Assembly: GCA_029779475.1 (NCBI GenBank)
Contig: JAKPAN010000033.1
Span: forward strand, 1 to 64,000
Source of the DNA: Pseudomonadota bacterium
GTDB lineage: Bacteria > Pseudomonadota > Gammaproteobacteria > Xanthomonadales > Rhodanobacteraceae
DNA: 64,000 nucleotides
Direction: 5' to 3'
Shown here: piece after piece, positions 39,389-51,300 of the stretch
Position numbering within the stretch: the stretch's first letter is position 1
Layout: every line of letters begins with the position of its first letter
Notes under the pieces: generated by a model
Told to the model about the DNA's origin: nothing
Databases searched by the model: none
The model's input: the letters and a program-made list of their open reading frames with translations, nothing else
Translations under genes and position numbers: made by a program

Positions 39389-42300
39389 ATGCGCACCATC
39401 CGTGAATTGCTGAGCGCTCTTGCGCAGGCCGGCAACGGCTTGACCGAGCCACGCCGGGAGCGGCGCTCCGACTCGGCATCGGGCACACCGCCGACCGCAC
39501 ACTCAGCAGTCTGCCCGCGCAGGCTCGCGAGCGGACTGCTGTGCCTGCTGGCGATGTCGGCCGGGCCGGCGACGGCAGCGGATTGGTATGCGTCGCCTTC
39601 GGGCAATGACACCAATGCCTGCGACAGCGCGGGTGAGCCATGCAAGACAATTCAGGCCGCGATCAGCAAGGCGGGCGCAAACGACACGGTCCATGTGGGG
39701 CAGGGTGCTTACCCGTTCGCTGGCACTATCCAGATTCCGTCCACAAAGAACGGCTTGAAACTCATCGGCGACAACTCGCCATTTGCTTCATCAAGCACGC
39801 CGGGCAACGTCTCTCCAGCGGCCAATGCATCGCAACTCTCGGCAGCCAGTTCCTGCGCCGGCCTGACCTGCACCGGCATGATCTGGATCAACGGCGCACA
39901 GGATGTCGTCATCCAGAACCTTTTCCTGCGGGTCAACCACGGTAAGTCCAACGAAGGCATCGTGGCAACCGGCAACGTCAACGGGCTGGTGTTGCGCAAC
40001 AACTATCTGCAGATCACGGCCACCGGCGGCAAGACAAATGCGATCTCGCTGAACATGGCTGCTGGCAGCAATTCAGACCAGAATTCGACCGGCGGGAGCC
40101 CTTATTACAGCGGCATCTACGTCACGCTGGACGGCAATGTCGTGCAGCCGACCGGCACTGTTGCCTCGTCGCGCGCGGTCGTCAGCGACTACGTGGCAGG
40201 CGTCTTCCATGCGAACCAGTTCGCCGGTTCCAGCCAGGATATGCGTTTGCGCTACCTGACGGCGAACGCTCGCGGTTCGGGCTTCGACATCGATGGCAAT
40301 TACGTTTACGGCGCCGGTCTGTGGATCACGACACCGAACGATGGATCGTCGCTCGTCCATATCCACAACAATCATTTCATCGCCCCCGGCACGCCGGGCG
40401 CCCCGGCGTCGCCACTCAACGCGAGCAGCGTGCTGGATCCGGACTTCGCCAGCCTCAAGCTGGTCGGTTCGAGCAATCCGACCATTGTCGAGAACAACGA
40501 ATTTGCGGGCTATGCAAACCGTTATCGCGGCCTGTGGATCCAGAACTGGTCGGGCGTGACGATTCGGGACAACGTGTTCACCCCGAACGCGAATTACAAC
40601 GGCCTGTCGTCGGCGATACTCGTCGGCAACAAGGAAGTCTGGAACGGCGCACCGGCGCCGCGTCAGCTTGCGGTGACGTTGTTGCGCAATACGTTCAACG
40701 CAGGCTATGCCAACGCGAACAGTCGCGCGATCGTGTTCATCGATGACAACGACGCTTCCGGCACGGCGACGGCGGGATCCCTGCTCGTCGGCGACGCCAA
40801 CGCAGCGAATGCGAACAATTTCGCGACGGGACTCAAGTGGTACGTAGGCCTCGATGAACACACTTGCAATGCCGGCGGCAGTGGATTGAATTGCTCGACC
40901 GCTGCGCCGACCAATTCTCCGCTCGGCGTGGGTATCAACTACACCTCGGGCAGCAGCGGAAATACACAGGGCCGGCCGTTCAAGTGGGACGTGGCCGCGC
41001 TCGGCAACAAGTTCGGCGGCAAGCTTGTCGCGGACATGACGCCGGCGGAATACACCGCTATTGCCGGCAAGATTTACGACAAGGTCGACAATTCGGCGCT
41101 GGGCAAGGTCGATTACGGTTCGATGCCGGTTTCCACGACGGGAACCATCAATTTCTCGCCGACGACCTTCGCCTACAACGGACAGCCGCATGCGATCTCG
41201 GCGACGTTGCAAGAAGACAATTCCGCTACCTGCGACGTTACGCCCGAAACCGTCACGGCGGTGGGTTCGACTCCGGTCAACGCCACTTGCACGAGCCCGG
41301 GCTATCACGTCACCGCGTCTGTCGACATCAACGTGACCAAGGGTGTCGGTAACGCGCGGCTTTCGGAAACCTCATTCACCTACGCGGCGGCGGACATCGT
41401 TTTGCTGCCGTCGATGGTCGAAGAATCCGCGAGTTGCAGCGCCACTCCGCCGACCGTGCGCGACGCGGGTCACTACAGCATCCATGTCACTTGCGCGGGC
41501 TCGAACTACGATGCGGACAGTACCGTTGGTGTGGACGTGGCCAAAGCCGCTTCGCACATCGTGCTGAACCCGACATCGTTCACTTACGACAACACCGAAC
41601 ACGCGCTGCATGCGCAACTCGCCGACGAAAGTAGCGCGGCTTGCGCGGGCGTCGCGCCTGCGAGTGTGCGCACGGTCGGCTCGCACGAGGTGAGCGTGCC
41701 CGCGTGCGATGGCGTCAACTACATGGCGCCGGCGGCGAACCTGACCGCAACAGTCGACGGCGGCGCAAACGCCGTGCGTCGCGTGAGCAGCCACGGACAG
41801 GCCGACGCGTTCTTCTCGACCATCGACGCCGCGCTGGCGGATGTCGGCACGCAAGACGGCGACACGCTCGAAATGGCGCCCGGCGTCTACTCCGGCGGCA
41901 TCGTGCTGACCAAGGGCATCAAGCTTGTCGGCAGCGGCGGTTACGACACGCCGATGTTCGGACTCTCGCTGCTGGCAGATCCGACGCCGAACGTCGTCCT
42001 GGACGGCGGCAACGCGGCTGCGACGGGCATTGCCATCGCCCCGAACGTGCAGGGCGTGGAAATCACCGGCTTCGAGATCAGGAACTTCACGGGCGACTGC
42101 ATATCCGGCGCGCAGGGCAATCATTTCCTGTCCGTGCATGACAACCTCGTCCATCACTGCGGCAACTGGGGCGTCTACGCCAACGGCATCGCCGGCATCC
42201 ACGACGTGACGATCGCGCACAACGCCGTGCATGACACCGGTGATCGCGCCATCGTGCTGTGGAACGGATTCAAGCGCGACATCGAAATCACCGAAAACCA

Positions 42301-45300
42301 CGTATGGAATGCCGGCACAACCGCGATCTCGCTCGACGACGGCTCGGCAGCGGGCATCGCGATTACCGACAACACGATCGAGGACAGCGGCGACACCGGC
42401 ATTTCGGCGCTCCAGCTGACGGGCAGTGGCATGCCGGGCGACCCGTCCGGCCCGAACCTGATCGCGCATAACACGATCAGCAATCCCGGCCGCTTCGGCA
42501 TCACGTTGATGATTCCGAACGGTACCGGCAACGACAGCGGCGACGGTGCGATCGTGGTCGAGCACAACGACATCACGGGCGGCGCGAATTCTGGCGGCTA
42601 CGCGTCGGATCGCGCGGGCATTTCCGTGGTGCGCCGTTACTACGGCGGCGCTGCGCAGGGTCAAGTCGATGCGACGTCGGGCGTGGTCATCCGAGACAAC
42701 ACGGTCGCGGACTTTAACCACACGGCCAATGCCAACCATGAAGCCTACGGCATCGTCGTCGAAGGTCTGGGATCGTCCGTGTATCGCAACACGCTGACCA
42801 ACAACCAGATCGGCCTGCAGATCCAGCAGGGCAACGCGGGCTATCCCGGCAACTCGACGGTCGACGCGACCGAACACAGCGACTGGTTCGACCGCGGCGA
42901 CGCGCCGTATACCTGCGTAAGCCTCGGTCAGGGTGCCGACGCCAACGACATTCTCAGCAACACGACGCCGCAGCGCGAAGTGCCGCTCGGCGCCGCGATG
43001 ATCGGCGAGCGTGTCGAAAACATGACCACGCATGCGCGCTACTGCTCGATCAATTCCGCGATCGCCGCCGCGGTGGACAACGACGTGCTCGTGGCCGACG
43101 CCGGCGTGTATGCCGAAGATGTGGTCATCAACAAGGCCATCACGCTGAAAGGCGCCAAGGCCGGCATCAACGCCGGTGTCGGCGGCTCGCGCGACGGCAA
43201 TGGCGCGGGCGAAACGATCCTAGTGCCGGCGAATGAGGAAGGCGGTCTCACGCTCAGCTCGTATGGCAAGGCGGTTGTCAAGATCAATGCCGACGACGTC
43301 ACGCTCGACGGCTTCGTCATCGACACCGACAACACCGCCATCGACAGCCATATCGACCTCAATGGCGCTGGCCCGGACGTGTCCGGCGGCGTCTTCGCCA
43401 ACGGCAACGGCCTCACGTTGACCAACCTCGTCGTGCGCAATGCGATCTACGCGGGCATCGACGGCGGTTACGACAACGGCCAGCCGGCGCAGGACGGCAA
43501 CGGCATCAGCGACAGCCGCTTCATCAACTGCGACGGCGCCAGCTACGGTATCGGCATCGCACTGGAGCAGAACTTCTACGCCAAGGTGACCGGAAACCGC
43601 ATGGACGCAGTGCGCACCGGCATTCAGCTCGATAACAACTATCAGGCGGCGCCGACGGCCAACTATGCGCCGGAACTGAGCGGCAACCAGATCCAGGCCA
43701 AGCGCGTCGGCATCTGGGCGAACCTGTTCTATCAGAGCGCCTCGACCTATCACGTCACCAACAACACGATCACTGCGGCAAGCGGCGGCGCGGGCCAATG
43801 GAGCGGCATCTGGGTCGAGTCGATGCAGGATGCGCAAACGATCGAACTCGCCTCGAACACGATCGACGCCAGCGGCGCCGATGCAGGCCGCACGCGCGTC
43901 GGCTACCTGCTCAACAACATCGTCAGCAGCGCTGCTTCGTCTGCCGCCATCGGCGGTGGCGGTGTGAGCAACGTCGACATCGGCGTGTTGGCGACCGACG
44001 CAACGCGCTATACGGGTTCGGTCAACGACTTCGTGGTGCGCGACGTCGATTTCGTGAACATCGCCAAGGGCGCGCTCTACGTCGAGGACACGACGCAGAC
44101 GCCAGGTTCGGCGAAGCTGACCATGGGCGCGGGCAACACCTTCGGCAGCAACGTCGCGCACAAGCTCGTGCTGTCCGGCACGGCGCCCGAGGCGAGCGGC
44201 GCCGTGGACGAAGTCTTCGTCCGCTCGGCGCGCGACTTCGTGTTCGGCGCGGCGGTCAGCAGCGCCGGCAACCCGGTGTGCTACGCCAATGCCGGCGCGC
44301 CGTTCTGCGCGGTCGCCAACGCCTCGATCAACGCTGGCATCGCCGCGGTTTCCGCGGGTGGCACGGTGAACGTCGAAAGCGGCACGTTCGCCGAGAACGT
44401 GGTCGTCGGCAAGCAGGTCGCGCTGCAGGGTCCGCACTTCGGCGTCGCTGGCGACGCGGGTGCGCGCGGCACGGGCGAGGCGATCATTTCGCCGGCCAGC
44501 GGCAATGGCGTCAAGGTGCTGGCCGATGGCGTCGTAGTCGATGGCCTCACGGTGCAGAACACCCAAGACAACGCGATCGTCTCCGGCGGCAACTTCGGCG
44601 GCGCTTCCGCGAGCGTGTCGATCATCAACAACCGCGTGCTCGACGTGCAGGCCGGCAACGGCATCTACACGAACGGCCCGTACCCCGCAGCGACGGACTG
44701 GACGATCCGGCACAACCTCGTCCGCAACGTCGTCTCCAACATCGGTTCCGGCATCAACTACTGGGCCGCGTCGGGTGGTCTGGTCGCGGACAACCACGTC
44801 GAGCAGTCAGGCTTCGCCGGCATCCAGGCAGTGAATTCGCGCAACGTGCAGGTACTGCACAACACGATCGCGAGCACCGCGCACAGCGGCATCAATGTCG
44901 GCACGACCAACGCGGGCGCGATCGCCGATGCGCTGACGGTCATCGGCAACAGTCTGAGCGACACCAACACCGGCGCCAGCGTCGCCGAAGGCGGCCTGAC
45001 GCTCAGCGATGGCGCGACCAACGTCGTCTTTGCGTGCAACAGCGTCGCCGGCAACGGCAGCAACGGCTTCGCCACCGGCGCGGGCAGCGCGAGCGCGAAG
45101 GTGTTCCACAACGCGTTCACGACAGCCAACTCGATCAGCCAGAACCAGGGCGGCAGTTTCGCCATCGGCTCGAACTGGTACGGCGGTGGCGTGGCCACCA
45201 TCGGTGGCGGCAACGCGGCCGGCGCACGCGTCGCTGATGTGCTCGGGTCGAACCCGATCGGCAACGCGAACTGCGGCGACAACACGCCCACGCAGCTCGT

Positions 45301-48300
45301 GGCGGCGGTCGGCAGCACGCCCCAGAGCGCGCCGGTGAACACGGCATTCGGTTCCGTCCTGCGTGCGCGTCTCGAAGACGCGCTCGGCGGTGCGGTGGCA
45401 GGCGAGGTGCTCACGTTCACGGCCCCCGTCAGTGGCGCCAGCGCGACGCTTGGCACCAGCAGCGGCAGCACCAACTACAACGGCGAAGTCACCAGCACGG
45501 CCACCGCGAACGCGACCGCCGGAGGCCCCTACAACGTCGCCGTCGACAGCGGCAGCCTGCATGCGGCTTTCGCGCTGACCAACACGCAAGGTTCGGCGAC
45601 GATCACGCTCGGTAATCTGAATCAGGACTACACCGGTGCGCCGCGCGACGTTTCGGTCGCGACGAATCCGGTCGGCCTCGTCACCTCGATCACGTACACG
45701 CCGGCGGGCCATACCAATGCCGGAAGCTACGCGGTACACGCGGAAATCACCGATCCGAACTACAGCGGTTCGGCCGATGGCACGCTGACGATCACCAAGG
45801 CGACCGGTACGGTCGCGTGGGACAACACCAGCTTCGTCTACAGCGGTTCGTCGCCGACGGTCACCGCGCACATCGCCGAGGAAAGCGGCGCGACCTGCAC
45901 GGTGAGCGGCACCGTGGGTCCGAACGTCGGCAACTATCCGGTCAGCGCGAACTGCACCAGCAGCAACTACAACGCCAGCGGCAGCACGGCGGTGACCATC
46001 ACGCCGCAGCCTACGACGATCACGCTGTCGCACCTCAGCCAGCCGTACGACGGCGCGCCGAAGTCCGTGGTCGCGACGACCTCGCCGACGGCGGGTGTTG
46101 CGGTGGCGATCACCTACAACGGCAGCGCCGCACCGCCGACCGCGGTCGGCTCGTATGCGGTCGCCGCAACCGTGACAAACGCGAACTACAGCGGCTCAGC
46201 CACCGCCACGCTGAACATCGTCGACAGCAACGGCGACATCGCGCTCGTGCTCAACGGCCCGGTCGATCCGATCCACGTCGGCGACAAGGCGCAGTACGCG
46301 GCGACGATGCTGGCCAACCCGCTGCTGCATGCGGGTGAGCGCTTCGGCTACGACGTCGTCGTCAGCAAGTCGAATGGCACTCCTCTGGCGGCCACCGATC
46401 TGGCGACGATGGAAGTGTTCTACGGTGGTGACTGGGTCGACTCGGCGGCGCTGTTCCCGGCGGGCGTGCCGTTCGATCTGGTCGACGGCAACCTCGTCTA
46501 CCATTTCCCCGAGGGTATTCCGGGCTACGCCAACGGCTTCCCGATCGAGGACGCGAGCTGGACGTGGAACTTCCGCTTCGCGTTCGCGACGGAGGGCACG
46601 TACACGACTACGGCGACGCTGGTGCAGGGCATCGGCGGCGCGGCGATGAGTCCGCCGGTGTCTGCATCGATCGCGACCGTGGTCAAGGCGGCGCTGCCGC
46701 CGACCGACATCCACCTCGTGCTGGCCGGTCCGGCCGACCACGTCGTGCTTGGCAATGTGGCGGAGTACACCGGCACGATGCTGGCCAATCCGGCGTTGCA
46801 CGCGGGCGAGACGTTCTTCGTCAAGGTCGCCATCGGCAAGAGCGGTGGCGCAATGACGGCGGCCGACTTCACCTCTATGCAGATCTGGCTCGGCGACCGG
46901 TGGGTGAACGGTTCCGACCTTGGCGTCACGTTCACGTCCGACGGCAACGGCAACCTGGTCTATCTGTTCCCGCAGTCGCAGTTGCCGGGTGGTTTCCCCA
47001 TCGAGGACGCGCAGTGGTCGTGGAACTTCCGCTTCGTCTACGCCAGCACCGGCGTATACACGGCGACGGCACAGGTGATTCCGGCCTATCAGGCGAACCT
47101 CGCCAATCCGGACGTGCTCGCCAGTGCGGCGATCGCGACCACAGTGGACGCGGCGCCGATCGTGCCGCCGACCGCGCACCTGGTGTTGCTCGGGCCAGTC
47201 GACGACGTGCAGGCGCATACGCCCGCCGAGTACACCGGCACGCTGGTCGCCGACCACACGCAGCTCACGAGCGCCTACTGGATGCGCGTGCGTCTGTCGA
47301 AGACGGGCGGCGCGATGACGCCCGCCGACCTCGAGAAGATGGAGATCTACGCTGGCACCTGGATCGATGCGACCGGGGATATCCATAGCGCGATGCAGCA
47401 GGACGGCAACGACGTCGTCTACTACTTCCCGCAGCCGAACGGGGCATTCACGATCTCCGACGACGTGTGGAGTTGGCGCTTCCGCTTCACCTACGCCGAT
47501 GCAGGCGAATACACGGCCGTCGCTGATCTCGTCGACTGGGTCGAGGTCGATCCGCTCACGGCACCTTCGCTCGCGCATGCGTCGCTGACGACGAACGTCG
47601 TGCCGCAGGCCGCGAACATCCAGATCGCGCTGCAGGGCCCGGTCGCCGGCATCGTCGTCGGCCAGCCGGCGCAGTACGTCGGCACGCTGCGCGCCGATCC
47701 TCTGCCGGATGCGTCCGAGCTGTTCTTCGTGCAGGTACGCCTGCACAAGAGCACTGGCCAGATGCAGGTGTCCGACCTGTCGAAGATGGAGTTGTACAAC
47801 GGCGGCTGGCAGGACGCGACCGCGACGCTGCAGGGTGAATTCGCCCAGGATCACGGCGATCTCGTCTACCTGTTCCCGAAACCCGAGGCCGATGCCGGCT
47901 TCCCGATCGACGAGCCGGAGTGGAGCTGGCAGTTCCGTTTCACCTACGCCGATGCAGCCGTCTATACGGCCACAGCGCAGGTCGTGCATGCGAGCGACCT
48001 GAGTCCTGCATCCGATGCGGTGACGATCTTCACCGATGTCGCGCCGCAGCCGGCCGATGTCGCGTTGCAACTCAACGGCCCAGTCGCAGACGTGCAGGCA
48101 AATGAGCCGGCCGCCTACATCGGTCGCCTCACCAACACCGGCGCTGCGCTGGGCGAGAACGCCTACGTCAAAGTCCACATCACGCTCGACAACGACCTGC
48201 TCACGCCGGCCGACGTCACCGCAGAAGTGCTGGTCGGTGGCGACTGGTTCGTCGGCTCGCTGGCATCGGACGGCAATGGCGGCCTCGTCGTTGATTTCCC

Positions 48301-51300
48301 GGATGCGAGCGGTTTCCCGATCGACGCCGGCTACGACTACACGCACCATTTCCGCATCACCTACCACAAGACCGGCATGTTCAGCGCGACGGCTCAGGTC
48401 ATCGGTGTGGGCAGCGGCGATGTCTATGCGACCTCGGGCATCCACACGCAGGTCGTCGCGCGCAGCAATGTGACCGTGCAGGTGCTCATCGACCCGGCCT
48501 CGCTGCATGCGGTCTACGACGGCGGTCAACATGCCGCGGCGGCGACTACGCTGCCGGCCGGCCATCCGCTCGTTGTCACCTATGACGACGGCAGCGGTCC
48601 AACCACGATGGCGCCGACCAACGCCGGCACCTATGTCGTCATCGCGGGCGTCGATGTCGGCGATGCGCCTTACGTCGGTTCGGCTTCGGCGATCCTCGTC
48701 ATCGACAAGGCGCCAAGCGCCATCACGATCAACGGCGCCGATCTGCATCAGAGCTACGGCTCGACCCACGCCGTCAGCGCGAGCGCGAGCCCGATCAGCA
48801 GCGGCCACGTCGACGTGACCTACAACGGCAGCGCGACGCCGCCATCGGCCGTCGGCACGTACTCGGTACTGGCGACGCTGGTCGATCCGAACTACACGGC
48901 CGCGCCGAAGAGCGCCGTACTGACGATTTCCGACGCCGCCGCCATCACGATCACGGCCGAGTCCTCGCAGGCGATGGCGCTGGTCGGTGAAGACGCGCCG
49001 TACACCGATTTCGTCGACTACACCGGCACGTTGCGCAACACGGGCGAGCCGACCAGCCAGAAGGTGCACACGGTCATCAGCGTCGTGCGCATCGACGACG
49101 GCAACACGACGGGCGAAAACCCGATCGCGATCGACGCGGCCGATGTCGAGGCCTGCATCTATGACCCGAGCGGCTGGGACGCGCAGGATCCGGGCAACCA
49201 CAACGGCTGTCCGCAGGACTACGAGTCGCTGGTGTTCAGCCAGGGCAGCGGCGCGGTCAACGGCCGTCCGGCGGTCACGTTCCGTTATCCGGTCAACCCG
49301 GCCTACGATCAGGCGCTGCCGACGATCGATCCGGCCGCGATCACACCGCCCGCGAAGTTCCGCTTCAAGCGCGGCGACTACCAGGTGCACGTGAGCCTCG
49401 TCGGCACGGACGGCACGGTCTACGCGAGCGCGTTCGACGGCACGACCGTGCCGGAGGCGTCGATCGCCTATGCCGGCGCGACCAGCGGCCAGGCCGAAGA
49501 TGCGCTGCTTTCGCAGACGCGTCTGCGCAACACGGGCGGCCGCGTCGACGGCAACGTGATCGTGCGTGTGACGCTGTCGGATGCCGCTTCCGGTCCGGGC
49601 AACGTGGTTCCGCTCGACGCGAGCGACGTCGACTTCGCCTACCAGCTCGGCGACAGCTACGTCACGCTGCCGTGGGCCGGCAACGCGGTCGATGGCGGAC
49701 TCGTCACCTACTTCGGCCCGGTCAGCGGCTTCCCGCTCGAAGATGGCTACGACGCGACCACCGCAGGCCGCGGCATCTTCCATCGCGAAGGCAGCTATCG
49801 CCTGACCTATGAAGTGCTCGATGCGGCGACGCAGACGACGATGTTCGCGCACAGCGTGACGGCGCCGCTGACGATCGGCCCGAATCAGGTCAACTTCACG
49901 TTGAGCGACCTGTCGCAGGTCTACGACGGCACGCCGCGCACGGTCACCGTCACGCCGAACGGCGTGCCGCATACGACCGTGTACGAGCCGCTGCTCGGCG
50001 CGAGCTGTCCGGCTTCGCCGGCCGGTTCGAACACGACGCCGCCGACCAACGCGGGCGCGTACTGCGTGTACGTGAACGCGACGGGCACCTATCAGGGCAC
50101 CGCGCAGGGCACGCTGGTCATCGCCAGGGCGAACGTCGTCGTCACGCTCGACGACAACGACGGCACCATCGACGGCACGATCCACCGCACCTTCGACGGC
50201 CATCCGCAGACCGTCAGCAGCGGCGTGCAGAATCTGCCGGCCGTGCTCGCCCGCGTCACCTACAACGGTGATGTGCTCCCGCCGACGGCTGCGGGCACGT
50301 ACAGCGTCGTTGCCACGGTCGATGAGCCGAATTACACCGGCAGCACGAGCGGCACGCTCATCATCGCCGCGGACGGCGGCGCGACGATCGTGCTCGACGG
50401 CGCAGTCGCCGGCACGATCACGCGCACGTACAACGGCAGCGCGCAAGCGGTGACCGCGACCACGACGCCGGCTGGCATCGCCAACACGGTGACCTACGTC
50501 GGCGACGGCGCGACGGTCTATCCGCTGTCGACGACGGCGCCGACCAACGCCGGCCAATACCACGTCGTCGCGACGACGACCGACGCGAACTACACGCCGG
50601 TCAGCGCCAGCGGCACGCTGGTCATCGGCGCCGCGAGTGCGGCGATCACCCTCGATGCGGGCACGCTGTCGGCGACATACGACGGCCAGACGCACGCCGT
50701 CACCGCGACGACGAACCCGCCGGATCTCGCCTACAGCGTGACCTACGACGGCAGCGTGACGCCGCCGGTCAGCGCGGGCAGCTACGCCGTCGTCGCGACG
50801 GTGACCGCACCCGGTCGCAGCGGCAGCGCGAGCGGCACGCTCACGATCGCCAAGGCAACGGGTGTGGTCAGCTTCAGCGCGACCAATGCGACCTTCGACG
50901 GCACCAGCCATTCGATCGGCGCCGTGATCTCGCAGGAGCCAACCAACGGCGCCGCCTGCACGCTGACGCCGACCGGCGAGTACCCGCGCATCAATGCGGG
51001 CAGCACGACGCTCAGCGCGACCTGCAACGGCGCGAACTACACCGCAAGCGGCAGCACGACGCTGATGGTGTCGCCCAAGCCGGTCACGATCGCGTTGTCG
51101 GGCCTCGGTTCGTTCCCGTACACCGGCAGCCCGTACGCCGCGATGGCCGCGGTCAGCGGCGAGGTTTCCGGCTTCCCGGCCGGCACGGTCGTGACCTATG
51201 CGCCGGGTGGCGCGAGCGCGCCGATCGCAGTCGGCAGCTACGACGTCGTCGCGACACTCGATGCAGCGTCGACCAACTACACGGCCACGCCCGCGAACGG

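Noticed and set aside
39018-39413. 131-codon ORF in the leader of the giant gene
   Set aside because: No ribosome site, no domain, and it overlaps the giant gene's own start; its composition looks like random high-GC sequence.
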